From contig NC_050097.1 in NCBI RefSeq assembly GCF_902167145.1, positions 227,497,034-227,561,033 on the forward strand: a stretch of DNA of 64,000 nt. Reading direction: 5' to 3'. This document shows, in pieces, positions 34,986 through 45,993 of the stretch (position 1 is its first letter; every line of letters begins with the position of its first letter). Made by a program: the position numbers and the translations under genes. The notes beneath the pieces were generated by a model. It was not told the DNA's origin. It did not search any database and saw only the letters and a list, made by a program, of their open reading frames with translations. Source of the DNA: Zea mays. Its lineage: Eukaryota; Streptophyta; Magnoliopsida; Poales; Poaceae.

Positions 34986-35555
34986 TGCTAGTGGTGCTTG
35001 TGTGGGAGATGGAGTGGGCGTGTGGGGGGGAGAGGAGAGTTGCCATGAAATGACTTGGGTGGCTTGAGAAGAGGACCTTGCCCCTCTATTTATAGGCTCG
35101 GTGGGGGGATTAGGGGGGAGGATGAGAGGATTAGTGGGAGGATGCGAGGATTAGTGGGAGATAAGCATGAATTTGTCTTGTATAAGTGAGATTAGCTTGT
35201 AGAGCTCACTGTATGACACTGGAGGCATACGTATACGTATGAGCATGAGGAAAGTTATGAAGAAAATATTTGTGGGGACTTTAAAAATGATTCTGAAGGT
35301 ATTTCTGAGGAGGAAAATATTTGGAGAAATATGTGTGGAATATTTGGGCAATATTTCTGGAAAGAACTTGAAGGGGATCACTGGGGAAATATTTGTAGGA
35401 TATTTTGAGGAGGATTTTGGAGAGAATATAGACCACTATATTTTATTTGTTGATATCAACTCGCAAACAAACATTTTGAAACGAAATTTGAAATTCATTT
35501 TGAATTTAGAGCGAGTTTGAGAAAATTTCAAGATTTGAATTTTTGGGATGCTACA

Positions 35556-36080
35556 AATCTACCCCACTTAAAATGAATCTCGTCCTCGAGATTCGGCTTA
35601 GAAGGGTTATAGGTATAGCTTTACTTCAGCTACATATCTTCACTTTGTAGACTCTTCGAGGAGATGGAACTTCAACTAAACCTGGCCTTTGAGGAGCATA
35701 CGGTTGCCAATTGCAAACGCTGACTCTGGCTACTCAAAGATCATCTTCAGGCTTCTAGGTTTTGCTTGGCATCTAGCTTATTGAAGAAGCATCGATGCCA
35801 ACACTCAAACCTTCCTCTTGGAACTCCCACATGGATTCCTTCCTTGATTGGTCTTCTGGTGCTTCATCAACAAAACTTGGGTGATCACTTCTCATCCAGA
35901 AACTTATAAGCTTTGATGATCTGGTCCTCCACAAGCTTGCTATAGGCCTTCTTCTTTTTCTCCATAGCAGGAACCTTACTGGAACACTGCCCCACTTAAA
36001 ATGAGGGTAGAACTCTTGAATCTCGGGGATTTGAACTCCTTGAAGTACCACACAACAAGGGTGTTACATGTCCTTCTTCT
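35556..36080 (-). mobile_element. 3' internal remnant of the second chromovirus
   Basis: Adjacent to the LTR start at 35555 and containing GAATCTCGTCCTCGAGATTC, the palindromic motif also found next to the first chromovirus LTR near 29502. No clear coding domain survives. Confidence 0.45.
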
Positions 36081-37155
36081 TCTGCTGCTACTGCTTGAGC
36101 AGGCTGCAGAGAGATGACTGACACCGGGTTGATTTTGGGAGAACCGTCTTCACATCTTCTCTTCGCTATTTTCTTTTTTTCTCTTCACTTTTTTCTTTTT
36201 CACTTTTCACTGCCTCTTTCTTTCTCTTTGCTCTTCCCATTGGAGAATTCTATCAAAGAGTATTACCATCATACAGAGGAGGAAACCAAAGACTATGAAC
36301 CATGTACAACAGTCTTCAACCCAAGAATCACCAAGCATTGTGATCTTAGGGGCGATGGAGTGGAAAATGGAGTTGCTTGCGATTTGGCAGAGTGGATTTT
36401 ATCAGGTGTGTGCTTTGCTTGGGACGGGAACTGAGGGAGCTGGTGCGGCAGTTTTATAGGTGAGCGATGGTGTTCGGTTGTGGATTGAGTGGTGATGGGG
36501 CAGGTGACACGAGGCAGTAGGTGCAACGGAGGGGGGGATGGTGTTGCTGGCGGTAATGGCGGTGGGTGTGCTGCAAAGGGGGCGTGGGTGGCGGTAGTGC
36601 GCATGGAGGTGGGCACGCGTGCGGGGGGCAAGGGTGAGTGGTGGGGTCGATGGCCCTGATGTTTGTGGTTTCTAGTTCCAAGAATCTTTGTCACTCTATA
36701 TGGTAACGACTTCTTCTATCCTCTTTTTCTGTTTACTTTGACTCAGGGGCAGTGCTTTGATTCTCACGGTCAGTCCTTTTGACTGAGCGGTTGGACAGGT
36801 TCCTTCTGTAGCTTAGTCCATGCTTCAAGGGTAAGCTTTCTAGTATCTTCTTGGGTAAGGTGCTTTTCTATTGAGATGGGTTAAGATGAGAATGGAAGCA
36901 TAAGGTGAGGATTAGCTCTAATTTGTGATATATGTTTTTAGAGAAAACCTTTCTTAAAAAGAAGGAAAACACATAAGCTCAGCAATGATAAGCACAAACA
37001 AATAAAATGTTTTGAATAGGGGAAGAATAGAGTTTTTTTCCAAAGCACAGACTACTTAGATTCGGGGACTAAACATAACCACTATTGCTCGGCTCCTGAA
37101 CTTAGAACTATGATAAATGTGACTTATAAGAACTAACATTAAAGCATCACATATG
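36081..37155. other. unassigned sequence
   Basis: Open frames near 36290-36700 are proline/histidine-rich and show no known motif. No terminal repeats seen. Confidence 0.3.
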
Positions 37156-37160
37156 CACTC

Positions 37161-37824
37161 TGTTGGGGGCCTTCGTCTTCCGAAGGTCCTCAAAAACATG
37201 ATTTAACAATGTTTTCCAAGTGTAATATATGTACAGGAACCTTCAGACTCGGAATAAAACTGTACACAATATGAAAAGCATGGTCGAGACGAAGGTTGAT
37301 GCAGCTCCGAAGCTACGCGCAAGGGAACTTCGGCTTAGCGGCAGAAAAAGGAACCGACTTAAAGGGGAAAAGGCTATCTAGTCCTTGTTGAATTGTCCTT
37401 AAGTCAATAGTAAACATAAAGGGCATGAATGTAATTTTACACAGGCTGCGCCCTGTGCCTATAAATAGATGAACAGTACCCTCGTACTGTTCACGCTGAC
37501 TTGTATGTGTGTCACGCTTGGACTTTTTCCTTCTGTCAAGACGAAGGTACAAATGTAATTCAATATTGTTCATAATCATTTATGATGATTTAATAAATAT
37601 ATATTAAAGATGTTGTATAGTTATTCATGTTGTCTCTTATGTTTCATATGCTTCTTCTTTCATTAACATATACTGCGATGATGAAGGTACGTCCTTCATG
37701 ACCTTCGTTTGAAGATCATTATATCCTAAGGGAGATAATGCTTCGGAGGACGAAGGGCTTTAATCATTAACATTTTGTGTTGCCTTGTTCTTAACTCATA
37801 GCATTTGAGAACAAGTCCCCAACA
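37161..37824 (+). mobile_element. E2 5' LTR
   Basis: 664 bp, TGTTGGGGGCCTTCGTC to ACAAGTCCCCAACA, directly followed by TTGGCGCCCACC as primer binding site. TATAAATAG at 37460-37468 is followed at once by a perfect hairpin GAACAGTAC-CCTC-GTACTGTTC, likely at the RNA 5' end. The E4 LTR (53340-54008) is the same family. Confidence 0.92.
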
Positions 37825-38080
37825 TTGGCGCCCACCTCCGGTGTACTCACTTCCACAATCTTCGGCAAAGCATCAACCTTCGTCATGCCGCCGAAGAAGA
37901 TAACAGCGCTAGGGGCTGCACTGCAGCCACTGGACACAAACCAAGACTCTCTCTCTCTCCGATAGGCCAGAAGCCAAAAGAGGAAGGCCACCAGTCCAAC
38001 ACTTCAATAGGAGGAGTTGGACCAGGAGATTAGGGACCTAGAAATCATTCACCAGTAGGTGCAAAAGGAAAAAGGAGAAG

Positions 38081-39322
38081 ATGGCTCGGTTGGCCGACCT
38101 TCTTAAGAAGATCGATGAAGCTACTGAGGAAGTGCGTCATCTTACCCAAGATGATCATGACCGAAGGCCCCAACATAGGGAGCTTCGTCAAGAGGGCTCA
38201 TTCAACGAAGATGAATGGTACGATGATTTTAATCATGGTAGCTTTACTTTTGATGATGCTTCTCCCCTGGCAGCAGAATTGCAGGCTATCCCATGGCCAC
38301 AATCTTACAAACCACCTCAGCTACCCATGTACGATGGGCACTCGGACCCAAAGCAATTCTTGATGAGCTATGAGGCAACAATATCCTCATATGGAGGCAA
38401 CGCAGCTGTCATAGCAAAGTCCTTCGTCATGGCAGTCCGAAATGTGGCCCAGACATGGTACTCTTCTCTCCGGCCAAGGAAAATCACGTCATCGCAGAAG
38501 CTCAAGGACATGCTGGTTACCACTTTTCAAGGCTTTCAGACGAAGCCAGTCACAGCTCAGGCCTTGTTCCAGTGCACACAAGACCATGAGGAATACCTTC
38601 AGGTGTATGTCCGAAGGTTCTTGCGATTAAGAGCACAAGCGCCCATAGTGCCCAATGAAATTGTCATTTAAGCCATGATCAAGGGTCTTCGGCCAGGACC
38701 TACGGCCCAATATTTTGCCAGGAAACCCCCCAGACTCTGGAGAAGCTGCTTCAGAAAATGGATGAGTACATCCGGGCTGATAATGACTTCCGACAAAGAA
38801 GGGAGGAAGCTTATAGATTTTCTGAGATGACTAGGGGCTTCGGAGGGAGAATCCACCCCAGGCATGTCAGATCAATCCACAACTCCAGTCAGAATGATGA
38901 CAGAGGAAGCCAGCTTAAGAGGCCACAACACACCTCATAGTCTTCGGGATAGCAGCAAAGCTCCTTTAGGCCACCAGCTCCAAGGGGCAGATGCGGTAGG
39001 GGTTTTGGAGGAAGATATGGGGATCAGCCTAGGAAAATCTACTGCTTATTCTGTGGTGAGGACAAGGGTCACACTACAAGAACGTGCCAGATCACTATTC
39101 TGAAACAAAAAGAGATTGCCGAATCAGAAGCTCGACAGAATCTGCCGAAGCAGGTTTTACATACTTCTTCGTGTCACTCCTTACATACCAGAATATGTGG
39201 GCAACCAACCTACAACTTCTGTTGCTTCGGCAAGCCATTCACAAGCTTCTTGGCCTCAGCTCCCACCGCCACCACCACTGCAACCTACTTATTCCCGAAG
39301 GCAACAGCCAGAAGGGCGCTAG
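38081..39322 (+). pseudogene. E2 gag
   Basis: First frame (38081-38671) carries the gag capsid domain (FLMSYEATISSYGG, TWYSSLRPRKI, YLQVYVRRFLRLRAQAP). An in-frame TAA (38669-38671) interrupts it. After a one-base shift in a C run near 38725 it continues with RADNDFRQRREEAYRF and reaches a CCHC zinc knuckle CLFCGEDKGHTTRTC near 39050. The tail to 39322 is rich in Pro and Thr and is not clearly gag. Confidence 0.8.
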
Positions 39323-39544
39323 CACTCCCAACAACAACGTGACTTCAGGGATGAGTCCGAAGCTCGTACAGTCAATAGCACTGTACCAGAATCAAAGCAC
39401 ATATATTGAGCAATATCCTGTTTCTAAAATACTTTTATCTTCTATGCCATTTTGTTTTTTGAATAAGGAACAAGCAATAGAAACTTAGTTTAAATTTCTT
39501 GTAATGATTTTGCTTCCATCAGAATGGAATACATCTTCTTCACA

Positions 39545-40030
39545 TATTTACGAAGCTCAAAAGTCGTTCCTAAGGGAATGCAGAGCCAAAATTGCCGAAG
39601 CTACAAAAAGTCATTCCTAAGGGAGCGCAGCATAAGTTTTGTGCTCAAAAGTCGTTCCTAAGGGAATGCAGAGCCAAAATTACCGAAGAATTTCAAAAGT
39701 CGTTCCTAAGGGAGCGCAGTGTAAGTTTTGTGCTCAAAAGTCATTCCTATGGGAATGCAGAGCCAAAATTGCCGAAGCTACAAAAAGTCGTTCCTAAGGG
39801 AGCGCAGCGTAAGTTTTCTGCTTAAAAGTCGTTCCAAAGGGAATGCAGAGCCAAATACCGCCGAAATATAAGGCGAATAAGTTCAAAAGTCATTCCTAAG
39901 GGGATGTAGAACTTATACCGCCGAAATAGAAGGCGAAGAAGTTCAAAAGACGTTCCTAAGGGGATGCAGAACTTATATCACCGAAATAGAAGGTGAAGAA
40001 GCTCAAAAGTCGTTCCTAAGGGGACGCAGA
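39545..40030. repeat. tandem array of E2
   Basis: Units built on AAAGTCGTTCCTAAGGGA. Left part alternates GAATGCAGAGCCAAAATTGCC and GAGCGCAGCGTAAGTTTTG segments (about 86 bp per pair). Right part uses a shorter unit with GGATGCAGAACTTATA and CCGAAATAGAAGGCGAAGA (about 60 bp). Same relative place as the arrays of E1, E3 and E4. Confidence 0.9.
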
Positions 40031-40474
40031 GCTTGTGTGTTCCAGTGTGGGCGCATGGGTGTGTGTCTTCGGCATTCTCATCATTTTGCATCATATCATC
40101 ACATCATTTCGCACAACATTACATCATACACCATATTGCATCAATGGCACAACAATCGAATATGAAGCCAATCTTCGGCAAATGCTTCGTCAAAATGAAA
40201 ATGTGCTAAGGCACGAAGTAAGATCCGGGAAATACAGTTTTATCTGCCTTGTCACAAGAAGGATCTCTTTCTTTACGAAGAATGAAAAGAAGGGAAGGTG
40301 TTTTTTCGTCGAAGGCTCAAAAACGGTATGTGTGTAAGTTTCATGCATCGCAAAGAAATAAATTACAATAATTTACATATTTAATTCAAAGTTACATATA
40401 TCAAATATTACATAGTATTGTTACAATAGAAGCTTAATGTTCATTCCATTACATCGAACATTTCGAAATATTAT

Positions 40475-41071
40475 TACAATGAAGTTTGCTCTTCTCTGAG
40501 AACTTTTTCCGCAACTTCGTTTAGAAGTTTATCAACAACTTCGTCGATAATGGAGTCCGCCATGTTTATAATGTCTAGCGCTTTCTTCATTTCTGGATCA
40601 GCTAGGGGATCATATGGTTTCGGCGGCGGAGATAGTTCAGCTGAAGTAGGTAAAATCGATTAGTCTGAAGCCACAAATCAAGTACCGAAGCTAAAAAACC
40701 AAAAAAATAATACCTATACGCTTTCCGCGTTCTGCAACTTCTTCAGCTCGTTTTGCTTCTGCTCGCGCGTCATGGGTGTCTTTTTCACTCTTTTTTATAA
40801 TCTCATGGGCCAGCTCTCGGCCACCATTCACCCAGACATCATTGAAAAATTTCCCACCCATCAAGGTTGCTTCAGCTGAAGGATCCTTCATATCATCAAT
40901 GGAGAAGGCAGTTTCGGCCTGGGCTATGGCTTTAATGCGATCGCATCTGACCTTCTCTAAGATGGCTGAAATTCTCCGCGCACCGGAAAACACGCAAACA
41001 TCCCCGCGATCACTCAAAATTTCTTCGAAGGCTTCGGCTTCTCCATTTATCCATTCAACGACGCCTTCGAG
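40475..41071 (-). pseudogene. E2 antisense gene, C-terminal part
   Basis: Minus strand. The upstream exon reads LEGVVEWINGEAEAFEEIL and then KSEKDTHDARAEAKRAEEVA. An intron follows (near 40715-40645). The last exon includes PYDPLADPEMKKALDI and ends at stop 40475-40477. It is collinear with E4 at 56940-57522, about 75 percent identical by eye. It is broken at 41071 by an LTR. Confidence 0.82.
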
Positions 41072-41550
41072 TGTTGGGGCGAAGGCAAAGACGCTACCCT
41101 TCACTCGTTGCCTTCGCCAATCTCGCCGCACCAACGGAGGCAAAGCGACCGACAGTTTCCACCCTTCGTCCAACACGCTGCAAGACGAAGGCCTACGACG
41201 AGGTCGCCCCGTCTCGCGTCCTCGTCCAACACGAGGGCCCACGTGGAATTCGGCCCATTGTAACAGGCCCCGCGTGGCCGAGTGTATTACGGGCCCGATC
41301 TGTAAAGGCTTTTCTGTAATGACAGTCTGTAACCCTGCTTTATGGGAATATTCCGGGGATGACCTAGGCGCCTGAGGGCACATGTGTCCTTAATCGAAGA
41401 CGCTGGGTACTCAGGCACCTATAAATACCCCCGCGCAGTGCCCTTGAGAGGCCGGATTAACAGAGCTATTGCCATCTCAAATTGTAACCCTGTTTACGTT
41501 GCTTTCATTCCCCCGTTGGATCAACTTGCCCAGGAGAGCAAGTTCCAACA
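41072..41550 (+). mobile_element. full-length LTR (plus orientation) of the E3 family
   Basis: 479 bp, TGTTGGGGCGAAGGCAAAG to GAGCAAGTTCCAACA, with TATAAATA at 41420-41427. It has inserted into the E2 antisense gene. No primer binding site follows; instead the next base enters an inverted copy of the same LTR. Confidence 0.8.
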
Positions 41551-41953
41551 TTTGGATAGCTTTGTTAATCCGACCTCTCAAGGGCACTGTGTGGGGGTAT
41601 TTATAGGTGCTTGAGTACCTAGCGTCTTGGATTAAGGACGCATGTGCCCTCAAGCGCCTAGGTCATCCCCGGAATTTTCCCATAAAGCAGGGTTACAGAC
41701 TGTCATTACAGAAAAGCCTTTACAAATCGGGCCCATAATACACTCGGCCACGCGGGGCCTGTTACAATGGGCTGAATTCCACGTGGGCCCTCGTGTTGGA
41801 CGAGGACGCGAGACGGGGCGACCTCGTCGTAGGCCTTCATCTTGTAGCGTGTTGGACGAAGGGTGGAAACTGTCGGTCGCTTTGCCTCCGTTGGTGCGGC
41901 GAGATTGGCAAAGGCAACGAGCGAAGGGTAGCATCTTCGCCTTCGCCCCAACA
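41551..41953 (-). mobile_element. truncated inverted LTR, E3 3' LTR
   Basis: Reverse complement of 41072 to about 41470. The LTR start (TGTTGGGGCGAAGG on the minus strand) is at 41953 with the purine-rich CAGAGGGCAAA before it. About 80 bp of the LTR 3' end are missing at 41551. With the neighbouring LTR it forms a hairpin with arms of about 400 bp and a spacer of about 85 bp. Confidence 0.85.
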
Positions 41954-42120
41954 TTTGCCCTCTGAGGGACCAGTTCGACTAAGTCATCTGGTGCCGAAGA
42001 CGTCGCTAGATGGTGGAGACGCTGCCCTTGCTCGAAGTGGTTCCGCGGGGGTTTTTGATGTGACCGTTGACGGACGCGGTACTGTTGGACTGCAGGTTTC
42101 CCGAAGCGTCGCGTCCTGTG

Positions 42121-42129
42121 TATAAAAAG
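42121..42129 (+). promoter_or_regulatory. TATA box of the E3 antisense gene
   Basis: TATAAAAAG followed by GGGGCGGGGC, 168 bp from the 3' LTR edge and 160 bp before the ATG at 42289. It reads opposite to E3 pol. Confidence 0.55.
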
Positions 42130-42288
42130 GGGGCGGGGCGGCGCGGGTCAGGTACTCTTTCTGCGCGCCGCAAAACCCTAGCCTCCTCTTGAAATCGTTT
42201 GATTGCTCGTCTGCCCTCCTTGCTCCTGCTCATCGGAGATCTAGCCCGCGTGAAGCAGACCGCCCGCCGCCGCCGACGGTATGTAGCC

Positions 42289-45200
42289 ATGTTGTCCTCT
42301 TCCTCTTCTGCTGCCGATACACCGCCGGCCGGCGCATCGTCCGAGGACACACTAAGCAACGTGGCGGCGGAGGAGTTGCATCCTGGTGATACAGTGGAGT
42401 TTGGCGTGTCGCGGATTTCTTCGGTCCACGTGCAAGATATGCAACAGCTTGGATATTTTGGCAGCGGAGTGGGGCGTGTCCCGGGGGCAGAGGAGGTCCC
42501 CGAGCCAGAAGGCAAGTTGGTCGTTTTTTAGGCTTTCTTCGCCGCTGGCCTTCGTCTGCCTGCGCATCGATTCATGGCGGAAGTCCTGCGGAGATTCGAG
42601 GTCCAGGTCCACCAGCTGACGCCGAATGTCGTGGTGGCCCTGGCGAAGTATGTCTGGGCGACAACTTTGTATGGCGGTCGGCCCTCTGTGGAAGTCTTTG
42701 CAAAACATTATTGTCTGCATTGGCAAAAGAGGAAAATTGGACATGAGATTGCACAATTTGGATCGTGCACATTTACGTCGAAGACCGGCAAGACTTCGAT
42801 GGAAGTCATGGAGCTAGTTCCCTGCGCCCGCAATAAGTGGGGCAACTGGTGGGAATTCTGGTTTTACGTTTCGAAGGCACAGTCGAAGACCACCTAGGGC
42901 TCCCCGTGGCCGTCATGTGCTCCCATTATTACGCAGCGTACCCGCAGTTTGAGGTAGCGGAGGATGATACAGACGAAGGAGCCCTTCGGTGCGCTGCCCG
43001 CATGAGTAGCGGGCGTGATTTGGTTGAGGAATTTGTTGGGTATGGGGTATGGCCCTTTGCGCATGGCTGGGCACTGGGCGAAGTATGCCCTCGCGAGATG
43101 CCCTCCCGGGGCGGGCAGCTGGTGCGAAGTCCTGCCTTCACGCTAGATTTGCGTGGTCGAGATCCCACCGCATTCGTGCGTGAAGCGGAAGACGGTGCGG
43201 CGAGGATCGTGGGGCGCTATGTGCCGAGGACTGAGGGTCTGCGGAGCTGGGATATCTGTGGGTCCAACGACAGGTTGAATCGGGTCTTCGACCTGAACCG
43301 CTTGTCGTACGGTGGTTATCCCGGGGAAGACGCCACCGACCGCCGCGGGAAGAAACCGATGGGCGGGACCGAGGAAGGGCCTTTGCAGGATGCTGCCCCG
43401 GCTGCTAAGAAGAGGAAATTAGGTACTATGGTGGGGAAAATGGGGGTGTCTGATAATTTTGCTGTGGAGTTGATGGGGACATGTGCAGCCCCCGGGGGAA
43501 GGATGTCTTCGCCCGAGCTCCGAGAGTCTTCGGCACAAACGCTGGAGGTTACCGGGGGTCGATGGCCAAAGAATCTTCCGATCCCCTGGGCGGAGGTCGA
43601 AGACATGTCTACGTCTCGTATAGCTCGTGGCTTGAGGATTTTCCCTTACGGACGGAATATTGTTGCTGTTGTGTCAGCAGTGATGAACAAGGACCGTCAG
43701 GACGCTGCGTAGAAGCACCGGGCGATTATCAGGATCGCAGATCCTAGGCGTGAGGCGAAGAGAGCGCGGGGGAGCACGAAGGCTGCGGCCCCCGGCAGCA
43801 GCCAGCCGATGCCGGCTGCGAAACCGGTCGTGCCCGGATCCGGCAAGTCGTCGGCGAGCGCGAAGACAGCCGCTGCTGGCGGGACGAAGCCTCCCCCGGT
43901 CGAGGCTGCGAAAGGATGGGAGCTGCCCTCGCCGGGGAAACGTGTTGCCGACTTCGGCACGAACATCAGCGTGGAGGACTATTTTGTTGGCCGCCTTGGA
44001 GGCCGAGAAGACGGACCTCCGGCGCCAACTGGTGGAGGAAAGGAGGGAGGCGAACCAGGCCATCGCTGAGGCGCAGGCTGCGCAGGCGGAGGCCAAAGTG
44101 GCGCGGGCGGAGGGAAGTCTCGCCAGCCAACGCGCCGAGGAGTGGGAGGCGAGGTTCAACGCCCTACGTGGCTGCGTGGACAAGGCCAAGGCCTCCACGC
44201 GCTCGGAGGTTGAGCGGACGCTCGCACAGTTCGTGGATTCGTACAGCGAGCTGGGTGCGCGGACTGCTGACTTCGAGGTGCCCGACTGGGAGGCGGACCT
44301 TCGCTTCCTCGAATGGTTGCAGGAGGAGTTGCTGGTACTCCCGACCATCGTCGAGGGTTTCATGTCCTTTGCCTCCCTCGTCACCTGCGAGGGGGCCATG
44401 AATGCGTTGTCCCGCGAGGGCTGTAGACACTACGAGGTCTTCGACCAATCAGACGAGAGCTTTGAACGCGAGATCTTCAAGGCCAAAGACCCTGTTGTGA
44501 AGCAGTCAGCGGGGGCATTTTTTGATAGGATGTGGGGGGCGCATGGTCGGGAGGCTGTCAGGGAGCGATCCGACCGGGCGAGAGAGCAGGTGAAGGTTAT
44601 TATGTTTGTGTGGTTGGTTGCGTGTGGGTATGTGTAGTTTTTGCTGAGTGAATATGCTGTTGCTGCAGATGGAGCGTGCCGAGGACGTCGAGGACCTTGG
44701 AGGTCTGGTCGGCGCGCCGCCCGAGGCTACAGAGGTCAATCCGGTGCTGCCCTTGGATGCCGGTGAAGGCCCCTCGGCCGTGCCCGTGCCTGCTATGGCC
44801 GGCGAAGACCCTGTGTCGGCCCCTGCGCCGACGGTCGAAGGTGCTCTGAAGGTGGCGGCCGAGCCGGCAGTTGAAGACCCCACGGTCGCGGCCAGGCCTT
44901 CGCAGGTGGCTAAGTATCTAAATAGGTGCAGGGGGTGTGTAAATTTTGTCTGCGTGTTACTGAACCTCGGTTGCTGCGCAGGTTCACGGTTTTGGGCCTG
45001 CGCACACAACCGCTACTGACAATGCTAATTTTGTGGCGGCTTCGACCGTGGTTGCTGAAGATGTTTCGGATGATTCTGTGTCTAAGTTTTTTGAGTCTAA
45101 TGATTCTAGGGGTTCGGTTGTGTGGACAGAAGAGTCTTCGGATGAGAACTTGGATTATTTTGCAGCACTGGATGTGGCTGCGGCGGAATCTTCTCCGCGT

Positions 45201-45458
45201 GTGATAGGTGTTGAAGTTCTTCCTGGTGTGAGTGCTGGGCGTAGGCGGCGAAGGGCGGTGGCGAAACCGAGGGTGAGTGAGGTGGAGGGTGGTCGTCTTC
45301 CTGTGGACGGGGCTAGCAAACGGGAATTGTTGTCCTCGCCGGCTGGGGCGAGTGTAGGTGAGGGGGAGTTGCAAAGTCTTTTTGAGGGTGAGGAGCTAAG
45401 GATAATGGTGTTCAACTACAGGGAGATGGGTATCATCCCGAAGGTTGAGCCAATGTAA
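42289..45458 (+). pseudogene. E3 antisense gene, multi-exon, PF04195-like
   Basis: ATG at 42289 opens an acidic N terminus. The PF04195-like domain (AFFAAGLRLPAHRF, LTPNVVVALAKYVWAT) follows an in-frame TAG at 42529-42531. A frameshift near 42880 precedes GLPVAVMCSHYYAAYPQFEV. A TAG at 43710-43712 is matched by CAG in the inverted copy. A coiled coil (LEAEKTDLRRQLVEERREAN and onward, 44005-44300) follows a junction where material present in the inverted copy is absent. Later introns look real: donor GAGCAG|GTGAAG near 44590, acceptor TTGCTGCAG near 44670, donor CGCAG|GTGGC near 44908, acceptor TGCGCAG near 44981. Stop 45456-45458. Function unknown. Confidence 0.8.
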
Positions 45459-45524
45459 AGTGTGATGCCCTCGTTGTATGTATGTAACCGTAATTTATAT
45501 GTAGCTGCGTGCCTTCGTTGATCC

Positions 45525-45990
45525 GGTCGTGCCCGTAGGAGACTTGTGCGAGGGAAACCTTTTGGAAAATACTTTGATTTTGCGTACTTATTATGCTAGT
45601 CCGGCTGCACCCGTAGGCGACTTTGGCACGGGGAGTGTTTTGGAGAAGACTTTGATTTTGCGCACTTATTGTGCTAGTCTGGCTGCACCCGTAGGCGACT
45701 TTTGCACGGAGAGTCCGGCTGCACCCTTAGGCGACTTTTGCACGGGGAGTCTTTTGGAGAAGACTTTGATTTTGCGCACTTGTTGTGCTATTCGGGCTGC
45801 ACCCGTAGGCGACTTTTGCACGGAGAGTCCGGTTGCACCCTTAGGCGACTTTTGCATGGGGAGTCTTTTGGAGAAGACTTCGATTTTGCGCACTTATTGT
45901 GCTATTCCGGCTGCACCCGTAGGCGACTTTTGCACGGAGAGTCCGGCTGCACCCTTAGGCAACTTTTGCGCGGAGTGTCGCACGCGAGGG
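45525..45990. repeat. tandem array of E3
   Basis: 36-bp subunits (GGCTGCACCCGTAGGCGACT, then TTTGCACGGAGAGTCC) within a roughly 113-bp unit that adds TTTTGGAGAAGACTTTGA and TTTTGCGCACTTATTGTGCT. The array stays open in several frames only because the repeats share length and composition. Confidence 0.92.
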
Positions 45991-45993
45991 TAG

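Larger units (their letters stand above)
32301..35555 (-). mobile_element. long LTR of a second chromovirus-like element
   Basis: The right edge is supported: on the minus strand a purine tract (AAGTGGGGTAGATT) precedes TGTAGCATCCCAAAAATTC at 35555. The left edge, about 32300, is where RT homology of the neighbouring element begins, and no clean CA end or target duplication is seen. The interior is non-coding, with a 5S-like block at 34259 and a simple-repeat zone. Length near 3.2 kb fits Tekay/Del-type LTRs. Family is inferred. Confidence 0.5.

Noticed and set aside
34644..34991. Open frame with repeated NDR/GRTN peptides
   Set aside because: By-product of the GAACGAACGAT simple repeat.
45529..45993. 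154-codon open frame with repeated peptide units
   Set aside because: Frame is open only because of the tandem array; overlapping frames are equally open on both strands.
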